NCBI GenBank assembly: GCA_001804805.1
Contig: MHBH01000081.1
Location: forward strand, 1 to 54,537
DNA length: 54,537 nucleotides
Origin: Lentisphaerae bacterium GWF2_49_21
Lineage (GTDB): Bacteria > Verrucomicrobiota > Lentisphaeria > Victivallales > GWF2-50-93
Reading direction: 5' to 3'
Positions 1 to 8,741 of this stretch are shown here, in pieces (positions within the stretch are counted from its first letter, which is position 1; each line of letters begins with the position of its first letter). The notes below the pieces were generated by a model that saw nothing but the letters and a program-made list of their open reading frames with translations, searched no databases and was not told where the DNA came from. The position numbers and the translations under genes were made by a program.

Positions 1-1
1 T

Positions 2-523
2 CTTGTTATTGCGATCATAGCAATTCTCCTTGCGCTGCTGCTCCCGGCCCTCAAAGGGGCGAAGGACATGGCAAAAAACATGGTGTGCATGAACAATCTG
101 AAACAGGTCGGTCTGGCACTTCCCCTTTACGCATTGGACAACGACGGCTATGCGCCAAACTGGCCAATCTACAACAAGCTCGCAATTGCTATCACTGGAA
201 CGTACAAGGGCGGCAGCGGCAAGGATCTGGTTCTGACATGCCCTCTGCGCGGTAACTGGGGCGCTGCTTTGAGCTTCGGGGATTATAGGACGCCTACATG
301 GTTTGTGGACATCCCAAACTACAGAAGCTCGCAAATAATCTCGATCAAACAGCCTGACAACCATGTATTCTACGGGGAATGCTCCCTGAACGTATCCGGA
401 TTAATATGGGCCAATATCGACTGGCTGAGATACAGTAACCGGACGAATTTTGTTTTTGTCGATGGACATGTGATGATGGTGAACAGAAACAGTCAGAATA
501 CATTCAGGTGGACCAACAACTGA
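2..523 (+). CDS. Prepilin-type N-terminal cleavage/methylation domain protein (5' partial)
   Basis: The gene runs in from the left edge; the frame is open from base 2, before the first ATG at 68. The first residues ([20 protein letters not shown]) are the hydrophobic helix that follows the prepilin peptidase site in type II secretion/type IV pilus pseudopilins. [10 protein letters not shown] follows, as in the Planctomycetes/Lentisphaerae pseudopilin family. The C-terminus carries FVFVDGHV, the H-X9-DG-type signature of that family. The leader peptide with the cleavage glycine lies outside the window. Such proteins occur in large paralogous sets in Lentisphaerota, usually beside glycan-degradation genes; substrate or partner cannot be told. 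The stop is TGA at 521-523. Confidence 0.85.
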   Translation, partial: LVIAIIAILLALLLPALKGAKDMAKNMVCMNNLKQVGLALPLYALDNDGYAPNWPIYNKLAIAITGTYKGGSGKDLVLTCPLRGNWGAALSFGDYRTPTWFVDIPNYRSSQIISIKQPDNHVFYGECSLNVSGLIWANIDWLRYSNRTNFVFVDGHVMMVNRNSQNTFRWTNN

Positions 524-524
524 T

Positions 525-545
525 AAATCAGAGCTGATTTAAATC
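525..545 (+). terminator. Weak hairpin after the pseudopilin gene
   Basis: AAATCA (525-530) and TGATTT (535-540) pair around GAGC directly after the stop codon. The stem is short and A/T rich and no long T tract follows, so terminator function is only a suggestion. Confidence 0.25.
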
Positions 546-786
546 TGAATAATAAAGGGAATCTCTAAAAATTGGCAATGTCGCCCCATGGGTTGCGGAT
601 TATTTTGGCTCAAAAATCTTCTTCATCAACTGCCCTTTCGGCCTAATTTTCGGCATAGTATTACTTTTCTGCTAAAACGGCCTTCTTAAATACTTTGGCG
701 ATTAAAATTTCAATAAACTGCCAAAGATCTATTGATATATCTACCATTATTATATATAATACAGCATATAACAGATAGGCGTATAC

Positions 787-1920
787 ATGCTTATTGGTGT
801 AAAAGAAAGAAAAGACCACAGTCCAATCTACTGCCAGATAGCTGAGTCCTTGCGGAACAAGATATTCTGCGGGGAATATGCACCGCTGTCCAGGCTTCCG
901 GCAGAGAATGTATTGTGTGAACTCTATAAGGCCAGCCGTGTAACGATAAGAAGCTCCCTCAAGAAGCTTGAGACCGAAGGACTCATCCACAGGGTAAACG
1001 GGAAAGGGACATTTGTTTCAGAGCTTAAAGGCAAGCAGCGCCAGATCATTCTGGTGCTTGACAGAGCCCCAAACGAGTTGCGGCATCTGCATGAGCTGGT
1101 CATGGGGGCGCTAGTCAAGGCGCAGGAGGACGGATTCAGCGTGCTGGTTTCGACCTGCGCCCAGTTCAGAGGCTTCCTTGAGGAGGCGATCCACAGCCCC
1201 GTCCGCCAGACCGGCGCCCTTCTCCTCCGTTGCCGCGAGTTCCATCTGGAGGACATAGCTTTCGCAGAGAAACACGGTATCCCCTGCCTTCTGGAAGGCT
1301 GCGAGCGCCTGAAGGGGCTCAACTGGCTGGCCGTCGACAATGAAGATGCCATGAGGCAGATCGTGGATCATCTTTATGGTTTGGGGATAAGGAGATTTGG
1401 GATATTCAACGCAAAAGTTACCGCCTCATGGTCGTCATTTGCGGAGCGTTACGATGCGACCATAAGACGTATTGCGGAACTCGGAGTTCCCAAAGAGGAT
1501 ATTGTCACAGTAACACTGCCTGCAAATTCTGATGTGGGCAGCCTCCCCTACTGTCTGACATCTGAGTTCTTCAAAAATGGAAATTCACCGGACGCGATAA
1601 TCGCTATGAACGACATTATTGCCGTGCAAGTCCTCAGATGGCTCGGAGATAACGGGTACAAGATTCCACACGAGATCGCAGTGACGGGCTTTGATGACGT
1701 CGATATCGCCAAATATGCAAATCCTCCACTCTCAACAGTCAGACAAAACTACTACGAGGTTGGCGGCGAAGCCGCAAGCCTGCTCCGCTCAATGATGGAC
1801 GACTTCGACAACAAGCGTGTGCATATCTCACGGAAGCTCCAACTGGTCATAAGGGAAAGCACTGCCGAAAGCTGCTTGCGCCCCGCACCCGCAAAAGATG
1901 GACCACTTTTAATTCCGTAA
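787..1920 (+). CDS. GntR-type HTH / LacI-type sensor transcriptional regulator
   Basis: This 377-residue protein joins two known modules. Residues ~10-75 are a GntR winged helix (PIYCQIAESLRNKI, then SRVTIRSSLKKLETEGLI and a GKGTFVS wing). Residues ~85-360 are a LacI/periplasmic-binding-like sugar sensor (NEDAMRQIVDHLYGLGIRRF; PDAIIAMNDIIAVQVLRWL; VTGFDDVDIAKYANPPLSTV). This is the AraR-like architecture, in which a sugar effector relieves repression. No strong Shine-Dalgarno precedes the ATG, but a TATAAT-like box lies near 755-762. It probably controls the downstream hydrolase-like and MFS genes; the sugar is unknown. Confidence 0.85.
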   Translation: MLIGVKERKDHSPIYCQIAESLRNKIFCGEYAPLSRLPAENVLCELYKASRVTIRSSLKKLETEGLIHRVNGKGTFVSELKGKQRQIILVLDRAPNELRHLHELVMGALVKAQEDGFSVLVSTCAQFRGFLEEAIHSPVRQTGALLLRCREFHLEDIAFAEKHGIPCLLEGCERLKGLNWLAVDNEDAMRQIVDHLYGLGIRRFGIFNAKVTASWSSFAERYDATIRRIAELGVPKEDIVTVTLPANSDVGSLPYCLTSEFFKNGNSPDAIIAMNDIIAVQVLRWLGDNGYKIPHEIAVTGFDDVDIAKYANPPLSTVRQNYYEVGGEAASLLRSMMDDFDNKRVHISRKLQLVIRESTAESCLRPAPAKDGPLLIP

Positions 1921-1957
1921 TCAGATGACGGCATTTCCATAATTTAAGGAGAGCTTG

Positions 1958-2095
1958 ATGAAAATATTTGAAGGCAACATGCACGGAATAGGACTCGGAG
2001 TCTGGCTCACAAACTTCAAGCACCCGCGCTTCAGTATAGTCGACGACTGGGACCGAAAACCGCTGAACGAGGAACTCATCAAAATCATATTCTGA
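1958..2095 (+). pseudogene. Short ORF resembling the N-terminus of a GH5 cellulase-like protein
   Basis: A 45-residue frame with a good Shine-Dalgarno (AAGGAGAG, 8 nt before ATG 1958). Its start, MHGIGLGVWLTNFKHPRF, resembles the conserved start of GH5-type glycoside hydrolases (G-x-N-L-G-G-W-L). The frame stops after about 45 codons, and the next gene begins with its own ribosome site only 20 nt later. It looks like a decayed or deleted hydrolase gene that kept its translation start. A genuine small peptide cannot be excluded. Confidence 0.4.
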
Positions 2096-2114
2096 CGTGA
2101 AGGAGGCTGCTCAT

Positions 2115-3731
2115 ATGCATATTTTCTCAATGACCTGCAAGGTTGATTCCGTCCTTGACCTGTTCTCTGCGGTGGAGGGACGCCGTACTGCGGTGAAGTG
2201 GTTTAAGGAACATCATATAAGCAAAGTCTACCTGGAAACCTACAGGCATAAACGCTATGCCGGGGCAGAACTTCTAAGGATCGTCAAAGATGACTTTACC
2301 GCCGCCGGACTTGAAGTCGCAGCCTGCATTACCACAACCCAAATGAGCAAAAGAGTGGCCACCTGGGGCATCACCACCTGTTTTACAGATCCTGCGGCAC
2401 ATGATTTTCTTCAGGAAGTCGTCAAACGCACCGCAAGTGTTTTCGACCTTATCATATTGGATGATTTCTTCTTCTCCTCTTGCATCTGCAGTTTTTGCGA
2501 GAAGGATAGAAATGGGAGAACATGGGGGGATTTTCGAACCGATCTACTTCTGAATATCGCCAGGGAAAGAGTCCTTTTGCCCGCTCGCGCTGTCAACAAG
2601 GATGTAAAACTCATCATAAAGTATCCTCTGTGGTACGAAGGCTATTATCGCGTTGGCTATGACGTACTGCGCGAAACAGAACTTTTCGATTACACTTGGG
2701 TAGGCACGGAGACACGTGAACCGGATAGCGGCGCGGCTGGGCGACGCCCCCAGACTTCGGCATCGTGGATTCAGGCTTGGATGAATGACGTGAGCAAAGG
2801 GAAATGCGGTGGCGCCTGGTACGATCCGATTGACACGAAACCGGAGACATTTCTCGAACAGGCTCGCCAGAGCATCATCGGAGGGGCAAGGGAAAGTCTG
2901 CTGCATTGTTACGATTACCTGGCAACGAGAACGCCAGGCCTTGCCATTCACGGGAAGGATCTGGAGATCAAAAATGGCCTGGCGGATGCCGAAGTTTTCA
3001 GAAATGAGGCGAACTCATTGCAGGTTCTGGCGGAGACGCTTTCCGAAATGCAGCCCTACGGCATCCTCCTGCCGAAAAAAGCCAATGACGATTCAGAAAA
3101 AGAAGCCTATCTGCCAAGTTTTGCGGGAATGCTGGGAATCCCAGTCGTTGCTTCCGCTTCTCTTAAAAACTCTGATGCTGTGTTCCTCGGTGCCCAAGCT
3201 GGAAATTTTAATGGGATCGATTCCTACATCGAAAACGCTTTAAGGGAGAACAAATCCCTCGTCGTAACCTCTAATTTCCTGAATATGATTAAGGCCGATT
3301 TATGCAAAAAACTGCTCTCCTCCTGCAAAGTTGTACAGGATGATGGGGAGAAAGTTTGCGTGAACGACATCAATGAATCACTTACTGTCCTGCATTGTCC
3401 TTCTGATCTTTGGGATCTGATGAGTCTGCAGCAGGACGAACTTGACAGGATGAGGAACAAATTGCTGAAGCCTTTCAGAATTGAATTTTTCGCGCCTTCA
3501 AGGGTCTCCCTGCACCTGTTCAAGTCGGAAAATTCCCTATGCGAGATCATTGAGAATTTCAATGATTTTCCTGTGAGCGTCTGCTTGAAATTCAACGGAA
3601 AAACAAAGCTTGTGAGAAGCTTGAAGCTGGTTCTGCCAAAAAAACAAAGCGCAACTCTTGCTGAAACGGATGCTTCATATTCTGTCAAGCTCAAACCGCG
3701 CTCTATGGCTCTTCTGTCCGCAATAGTATGA
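2115..3731 (+). CDS. Putative TIM-barrel glycoside hydrolase-like protein
   Basis: A 538-residue protein with no clear signal peptide. The start is ATG 2115, because AAGGAGG at 2100-2106 lies 8 nt upstream and would be inside the coding region of the alternative GTG at 2097. Residues ~1-300 alternate beta strands and helices like a (beta/alpha)8 glycosidase: KVYLETYRHKRY, FDLIILDDFFFSSCICSFC, LIIKYPLWYEGYYRVGYDVL and FDYTWVGTETREPD. The paired acidic residues in DLIILDDFFF sit where a strand-end catalytic acid would be. The last ~100 residues look like a small beta-sandwich. The family is not firmly recognised. It follows a sugar-sensing regulator and precedes a transporter, which suggests glycan catabolism. 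Confidence 0.55.
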   Translation: MHIFSMTCKVDSVLDLFSAVEGRRTAVKWFKEHHISKVYLETYRHKRYAGAELLRIVKDDFTAAGLEVAACITTTQMSKRVATWGITTCFTDPAAHDFLQEVVKRTASVFDLIILDDFFFSSCICSFCEKDRNGRTWGDFRTDLLLNIARERVLLPARAVNKDVKLIIKYPLWYEGYYRVGYDVLRETELFDYTWVGTETREPDSGAAGRRPQTSASWIQAWMNDVSKGKCGGAWYDPIDTKPETFLEQARQSIIGGARESLLHCYDYLATRTPGLAIHGKDLEIKNGLADAEVFRNEANSLQVLAETLSEMQPYGILLPKKANDDSEKEAYLPSFAGMLGIPVVASASLKNSDAVFLGAQAGNFNGIDSYIENALRENKSLVVTSNFLNMIKADLCKKLLSSCKVVQDDGEKVCVNDINESLTVLHCPSDLWDLMSLQQDELDRMRNKLLKPFRIEFFAPSRVSLHLFKSENSLCEIIENFNDFPVSVCLKFNGKTKLVRSLKLVLPKKQSATLAETDASYSVKLKPRSMALLSAIV

Positions 3732-3756
3732 CACGGCTCTGAATAGAAACTTTTAT

Positions 3757-5052
3757 ATGGAAAAATCAATGGATCCAACACCAGTGAAACATCCAGAGGC
3801 GGAGATCAACGCAACACTTTCTTCCTGCTGTGGATTCCTTGGAGAAGTCACGCTGACAGACAGTGCCATAATAATTCTTTTTGCAGGCATGCTGGGAGCA
3901 GGCGACATGTTTTCCATGATAACGACATCGCTACTCCCTCTTTTCAACGGAATATGCATAATCCCAATGGCGTGGCTGGCCGCCAGAATCGGCAGCAAGA
4001 AGCTCATAATAAGAGCATGCACACTGTCTGCAATTGCGTATTTCCTGGCCGTCTCCTCTCCGTTTTTCGGGAAGTGGGCATCCGCTGTTCTGCTGACGGC
4101 CATACTGCTTTTCGCCTTATGCCTTACGGGATTCATTGCCGGATGGTTCCCGATGCTTGATTCATTTCTTAGCCGGAAGAGGCGGCCGGTATTTTTCAGC
4201 AGAATGCGTTTTTCGCACCAGCTTACAGCGGTGCTTTTCCTGTTTCTCGTCGGTTTTGCCATAGGCAAGGAACCTTCGATATGGAAACTACAGCTGGTTC
4301 TCCTGATTGGTGCGATTGTCTTTACTGGACGCATATTTTTTATTTCCCGGATTCCAGTCTTTGACGCTCAAAAGAGAGAAGAATTGGGATTTAAGGACGG
4401 ACTTATGGCGGCGATCGGCAACAAGCCACTTGCAGGTTTTTCCATCTATCTGTTTGTTTTGAATCTGGCGGCATATGGAACTATCCCGCTTACAACCCTC
4501 TACCTTAAGAAACATTTGAACGCACCAGACAATGTAATCGTCATAATATCTGCAGTGGCCTTATTTGGAATGCTTCTGGGGTACTTCTTCTCCAACAAAA
4601 TCATAAGGCACATGGGGGTAAAGGACTCATTGTTGGCTTTTCATGTGTCTTTGGCGTTTACGAATCTGAGCCTGTTCTTCATTGGCAAAGGCAATGCAAT
4701 AACATATATCCTGATAGCAGGACTGCTGCTCATATACAGCTTTACAGTTGCGGCCGCTTCAATAGTGTCATCTTCCGAGATGATGGCGCTGGTCAAGTCG
4801 GACAACAAAATCATGTCAATGGCGTTCTGTGGCGCATTCTATTACGGCGGTTCCGGACTTTCACGCATGATCTCGTCGCTGATACTGGGAGCTGGACTGC
4901 TCTCTTCTGAATGGCATATTGGCACCATGAGAATATGCCATTACCAGACACTGTTCCTGATATACACCGTATTCATTGTTTTCGCGGCGACCTTCCTTAT
5001 TCTGGTTCCCGCGATATTTCCAAAAGGTGAATACATATATGACGTACACTGA
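3757..5052 (+). CDS. MFS transporter
   Basis: A 431-residue polytopic membrane protein with about 11-12 hydrophobic segments (IIILFAGMLGAGDMF, LTAILLFALCLTGFIAGWF, LVLLIGAIVFTGRIFFISRI, ILIAGLLLIYSFTVAAASIV, TVFIVFAATFLILVPAIF). The central loop after TM6 carries charged VFDAQKREELGFKDG, as in major facilitator two-domain carriers. It lies 25 nt after the hydrolase-like gene, probably in the same operon, and likely imports a sugar or glycoside product. Substrate specificity cannot be read from sequence. Confidence 0.75.
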   Translation: MEKSMDPTPVKHPEAEINATLSSCCGFLGEVTLTDSAIIILFAGMLGAGDMFSMITTSLLPLFNGICIIPMAWLAARIGSKKLIIRACTLSAIAYFLAVSSPFFGKWASAVLLTAILLFALCLTGFIAGWFPMLDSFLSRKRRPVFFSRMRFSHQLTAVLFLFLVGFAIGKEPSIWKLQLVLLIGAIVFTGRIFFISRIPVFDAQKREELGFKDGLMAAIGNKPLAGFSIYLFVLNLAAYGTIPLTTLYLKKHLNAPDNVIVIISAVALFGMLLGYFFSNKIIRHMGVKDSLLAFHVSLAFTNLSLFFIGKGNAITYILIAGLLLIYSFTVAAASIVSSSEMMALVKSDNKIMSMAFCGAFYYGGSGLSRMISSLILGAGLLSSEWHIGTMRICHYQTLFLIYTVFIVFAATFLILVPAIFPKGEYIYDVH

Positions 5053-5057
5053 ATTAT

Positions 5058-5174
5058 CCTATAGCGGCAATATGGATAAGCGGTCCGAGTTCCCGCATGC
5101 CTGAAAAGCTAATGAAAAAACATGTGGCATTGGTCAAGGAATACGCTGCTGAAATCAGTCTTAAATTTCTATAA
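5058..5174 (+). pseudogene. Remnant: C-terminal end of an IclR-family regulator
   Basis: An open stretch with no plausible start encodes PIAAIWISGPSSRMPEKLMK followed by an AAEIS-type helix and TAA at 5172-5174. This matches the conserved IclR effector-domain end (aaisisgPssR ... l...v...A.eis). The rest of the gene is missing, so this is a deletion remnant between the MFS and SDR genes. It implies the locus once had its own IclR regulator. Confidence 0.6.
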
Positions 5175-5194
5175 TATAAAGCAAAGGATCTGGT

Positions 5195-5914
5195 ATGAAC
5201 TTGAAAGGCATGAATGTTCTTGTAACCGGTGGTTCTGATGGATACGGATTCGGGATTGCGAAGGTACTTAAGGAAGCTGGTGCCAATATCTGGATAAGCG
5301 GACGGGACCAGTCAAAGCTTGACAAGGCGGCCGAAGCTCTTAATCTCCATACGATAAGGGCGGATGTTACTTCAGGTTCCGATTGGGATCGTGTTTTTAA
5401 AACTATTGGAGATCTGGATATTCTTATCAATAATGCCGGTTGCGGAGGCAGTATTGCTCCGGTATCGAAACAAAAAGATGAAGACATCATAAACACTATA
5501 AACACAAATCTTACCGGCGTGATTCTGGGCTGCCGACGCGCCGCCGGAATAATGACCGTGCGGCGGAAAGGTATGATTATCAATATTTCCAGCGTATGCG
5601 CCCTTTATGCCTGGCCAGGTTGGAGTGTTTATACGGCGGCCAAGGCGGGACTGGCAAAATTCAGCCACGGACTTTACACGGAACTCCGTCCGCATGGAGT
5701 GCGCGTGTGCTGTCTGACACCTTCATGGGGGCAAACTTCTTTTAACAAGACCGCTAATATTTCCGGAGCATCAGAGGATCCCGAATTGAGCAGGAAGTGC
5801 ATTTCACCGGATGAATTGGGAATTCTGGTAAAACAAATCATCGAGGTGCCTGACCATCTTGCGATTCTGGATATCAGCATACTGCCGATGATTCAGGATA
5901 TATCACCAATGTAG
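5195..5914 (+). CDS. SDR family NAD(P)-dependent oxidoreductase
   Basis: A 239-residue classical short-chain dehydrogenase/reductase. The Rossmann Gly motif is VTGGSDGYGFGIAK (residues ~9-22), the NNAG motif is at ~85, and the catalytic Ser-Tyr-Lys set appears as NISSVCALYAWPGWSVYTAAKAG. It probably oxidises or reduces a sugar or polyol hydroxyl. It precedes the FAD oxidoreductase gene by about 50 nt in the same direction, consistent with a stepwise sugar oxidation pathway. The substrate is unknown. Confidence 0.88.
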   Translation: MNLKGMNVLVTGGSDGYGFGIAKVLKEAGANIWISGRDQSKLDKAAEALNLHTIRADVTSGSDWDRVFKTIGDLDILINNAGCGGSIAPVSKQKDEDIINTINTNLTGVILGCRRAAGIMTVRRKGMIINISSVCALYAWPGWSVYTAAKAGLAKFSHGLYTELRPHGVRVCCLTPSWGQTSFNKTANISGASEDPELSRKCISPDELGILVKQIIEVPDHLAILDISILPMIQDISPM

Positions 5915-5961
5915 TAAATATTAATATTTTGCTGAACTTCTGCAATTACGGAGGATATGAA

Positions 5962-7896
5962 ATGATGGACGGAATTTGGATTGAGGCAGAGTCTTTTGAT
6001 ACACTTGGCGGCTGGGTAATTGATCAGCAGTCAATGGAGCAGATGGGGTCTGCATATATCATGGCGCACGGCATGGGCATACCCGTGCAGGACGCCGAAA
6101 CACTTTGTAGCATTCCTGAATCCGGTCGATGGACGGTCTGGGTTCGCACCCGCGATTGGACGGCGCCCTGGAAGCGTGGTACGTCGGGCGGTCGCTTCAA
6201 GATCAAGATTAATGGTAAGTTTCTGCCGAAGACATTAGGGACAAACGGTGTCCGGTGGGGTTGGCAAAAAGCAGGGACGGCAGCTTTTGAAAAAGGTGAA
6301 GTTAAAATCGCTTTGCATGACATGACCGGCTTCAATGGCCGCTGTGATGCGCTTTATTTGACGATGAAGCCGAACGAAGTGCCCGAGAATGACAAGCATA
6401 GGCTTGCCAATCTTCGGAGAAAGCTCCTGGATATCGTCTGCAAGGAAGAGCCCGTCGAATATGATTTAGCTGTTGTCGGTGGAGGAATAGCCGGTATTTC
6501 CACGGCGATAGCCGCAATGCGGACGGGTTCGAGAGTTGTCCTGATTCAGGACCGGCCCATCCTGGGAGGTTGTAACAGTTCGGAGATCCGCGTCGGTCTG
6601 GGCGGATTCGCCCATGTGGAACCGTATCCCAACTTGGGGAACGTTGTCACAGAAATTGCCCCCATTATGGGCGGCCCCGGGACTTATCCTGCGGAAATGT
6701 ATGAAGACGAACGTAAAAATAATATTTTTAAATTGCATTCCGATAGTCAATATAGACTTGTCTTGAACGAGCGTGTTATAGCTGTAGAGAAAGACAAAAA
6801 CGATGGACAGATAATTGATGTCATTATTGTCCGCAATGTGCGTACGGGAACCGAGACCCGTTACCGGGCCAGGTTATTCGCAGACTGTACAGGTGATGCC
6901 GTCATTGCAAGAATGATGGGGGCGGAAGTGATGTACGGGCGCGAATCCCGGACGTTTTTCAACGAATCTCTCGCTCCGGAAAAAGGCGATAATCAGGTAA
7001 TGGGGCTTTCGGTTCTATGGTATTCAAAAAAAGAGAACAAACCGACGACATTCCCCGATATTGACTGGGGTATTGTCTTCAATGAGGAAACCGCTTACTA
7101 TATCCGGGGTGGCGACTGGGAATGGGAGACCGGACAGTACCGCAACCAGGCCGAAGAAACGGAGTACATCCGCGATTATGGATTGATGGTTACTTATGCC
7201 AACTGGTCTTACTTGAAAAACCATTCGCGACGGAAAGCAGAATGGGCTAATGACACCATCGTATGGGTTTCTCCAATAGGCGGCAAGCGTGAAAGCTACC
7301 GTGTTGTTGGGGACTATGTATTGAATCAGAACGACATCGAAAATCATATCATTTATCCCGATGCGACAGGTGCGATTACATGGAATATCGATCTTCACTT
7401 TCCTGATCCGGAAAATGAAGCCAAGTTTAAAGAGCCGTTCCGATCCTGCGCCTATCATCGAGGGATAGTCAAACCCTATCCTGTGCCATATCGCTGCCTC
7501 TACTCCAAGGATGTGAAGAATCTCTTTCTCGGTGGTCGCCATATAAGCATGTCGCATGTCGCGTTCGCCAGCGTACGTGTGCAGCGCACACTGGGCATAC
7601 TCGGGGAAGTTATCGGCATGGCCGCAAGCATTTGCGCAAAGGAAAACGTCCATCCCAGGGACATTTATGAGAAGCATTTTGAAAAACTCAAAGGCATGAT
7701 GGAAATAGGCGTGATGAGCCCAGCCTATCACGCATATGGATGCGATGCTTCTGAATCGTATCATTTCAAAGATATTGGTTTTGTCAATATCACTCCGCAG
7801 TCCGTATCTAACGCCAATCAGCTTGATGACCCAGTACTGAAGCGGCGAGTCAAGGCATTGAAAGTTCAGCACAAACATGGGCGTCCAGGTCTTTGA
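5962..7896 (+). CDS. FAD-dependent oxidoreductase with N-terminal beta-sandwich domain
   Basis: A 644-residue protein. ATG 5962 is chosen because GGAGG at 5950-5954 lies 7 nt upstream; an upstream TTG frame adds nothing conserved. The first ~140 residues (IEAESFDTLGGWVIDQQSME ... GRWTVWVRTRDW) look like a carbohydrate-binding-type beta-sandwich. The FAD domain follows with YDLAVVGGGIAGISTAIAAM and GGCNSSEIRVGLGG, typical of the FAD_oxidored family (PF12831). RLFADCTGDAVIARMMGAE and NLFLGGRHISMSHVAFASVR complete the FAD site. No signal peptide is seen. It likely oxidises a glycan-derived compound together with the adjacent SDR. Confidence 0.85.
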   Translation: MMDGIWIEAESFDTLGGWVIDQQSMEQMGSAYIMAHGMGIPVQDAETLCSIPESGRWTVWVRTRDWTAPWKRGTSGGRFKIKINGKFLPKTLGTNGVRWGWQKAGTAAFEKGEVKIALHDMTGFNGRCDALYLTMKPNEVPENDKHRLANLRRKLLDIVCKEEPVEYDLAVVGGGIAGISTAIAAMRTGSRVVLIQDRPILGGCNSSEIRVGLGGFAHVEPYPNLGNVVTEIAPIMGGPGTYPAEMYEDERKNNIFKLHSDSQYRLVLNERVIAVEKDKNDGQIIDVIIVRNVRTGTETRYRARLFADCTGDAVIARMMGAEVMYGRESRTFFNESLAPEKGDNQVMGLSVLWYSKKENKPTTFPDIDWGIVFNEETAYYIRGGDWEWETGQYRNQAEETEYIRDYGLMVTYANWSYLKNHSRRKAEWANDTIVWVSPIGGKRESYRVVGDYVLNQNDIENHIIYPDATGAITWNIDLHFPDPENEAKFKEPFRSCAYHRGIVKPYPVPYRCLYSKDVKNLFLGGRHISMSHVAFASVRVQRTLGILGEVIGMAASICAKENVHPRDIYEKHFEKLKGMMEIGVMSPAYHAYGCDASESYHFKDIGFVNITPQSVSNANQLDDPVLKRRVKALKVQHKHGRPGL

Positions 7897-7920
7897 GCGA
7901 TGCTTTATTTTATTTTTCCC

Positions 7921-7967
7921 TTGACATGTTTCATTATTAATGATACGTTATTTCAACATTAATGAAA
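7921..7967 (+). promoter_or_regulatory. Promoter with two palindromic operators for the IclR operon
   Basis: A consensus -35 TTGACA (7921-7926) is followed after 17 nt by a -10-like TACGTT (7944-7949). A 19-nt palindrome with one mismatch, GTTTCATTATTAATGATAC (7928-7946), fills the spacer. A second related one, TTTCAACATTAATGAAA (7951-7967), covers the expected transcription start. Both share TTTCA...TTAATGA half-sites. This fits autoregulation by the IclR protein encoded 14 nt downstream. Confidence 0.65.
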
Positions 7968-7980
7968 CCGGGGGGGCAAT

Positions 7981-8721
7981 ATGATTCAGTCACTGGAAAG
8001 AGCGTTTGATATTTTAGAGTTGCTGGACTGTGCCGGGCCTGCTGGAATGGGTCTTCAGGATATTGGACGTGAGGTTGGGTTAAAGCTTCCAACTGTACAC
8101 AACATGCTTAAAACAATGACTTTCCTTGGTTATGTAACTCAGGATTCAAGCTCAGCAAAGTACCGCACTGGCGATAAGTTGCGTGCGTTGGGGATGCAAC
8201 TTGAAACTAAACGGGCCTTTTCTGAAGTAGCTGAACCGCTGGCACGGAGATTAAACAAAGACGTAAACGAAACTGTAACAGTTACGCTCTATGCCAACCG
8301 TACCTGGCATACACTGTTTCAGATTTACAGCGAGCAGGAACTGAGTGTGCGGGCTTCCTTGCCGGTAAACAAAAACCTATTTATAAGCGCTACCGGCAGG
8401 TGTATTTTAAGCGGACTGCCCAAAGGAGAGCTCGAAAAATATCTGAATACATCGGGAATGCCCCGAGAGGATTGGGACAATATTAATGATTTTGCGCATC
8501 TCAGGCAAGCTCTTGATAAAATAAAAGAACGCGGCTATGAAATATACAGAAGAAGGGGATCTCTTGGAATAGGCGTTCCTCTGCGTCTCGTAAAAAGAGG
8601 AATTGACGCTGCGATTGGCATATATATGCCGGAAAGCCGCTTCGAAGGCAAACACGGGGATGCCGTAATAAACGCCCTGCAAAACACAGCCGAAGAAATC
8701 CGCACCATCATGGAAAAATAA
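7981..8721 (+). CDS. IclR family transcriptional regulator
   Basis: A 246-residue regulator. The N-terminal winged helix spans residues ~1-65 (SLERAFDILELLDCAGPAGM, LQDIGREVGLKLPTVHNMLK). The C-terminal IclR effector domain shows FISATGRCILSGLP, RRGSLGIGVPLRL and AAIGIYMPESRFEGKHGDAV. The effector is probably a sugar acid or related metabolite. The gene is first in an operon with the AGE-type epimerase (20 nt downstream) and the DUF4434-like gene, and has palindromic operators over its own promoter. Confidence 0.9.
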   Translation: MIQSLERAFDILELLDCAGPAGMGLQDIGREVGLKLPTVHNMLKTMTFLGYVTQDSSSAKYRTGDKLRALGMQLETKRAFSEVAEPLARRLNKDVNETVTVTLYANRTWHTLFQIYSEQELSVRASLPVNKNLFISATGRCILSGLPKGELEKYLNTSGMPREDWDNINDFAHLRQALDKIKERGYEIYRRRGSLGIGVPLRLVKRGIDAAIGIYMPESRFEGKHGDAVINALQNTAEEIRTIMEK

Positions 8722-8741
8722 AATCCGGGAAAAGATTTTTA

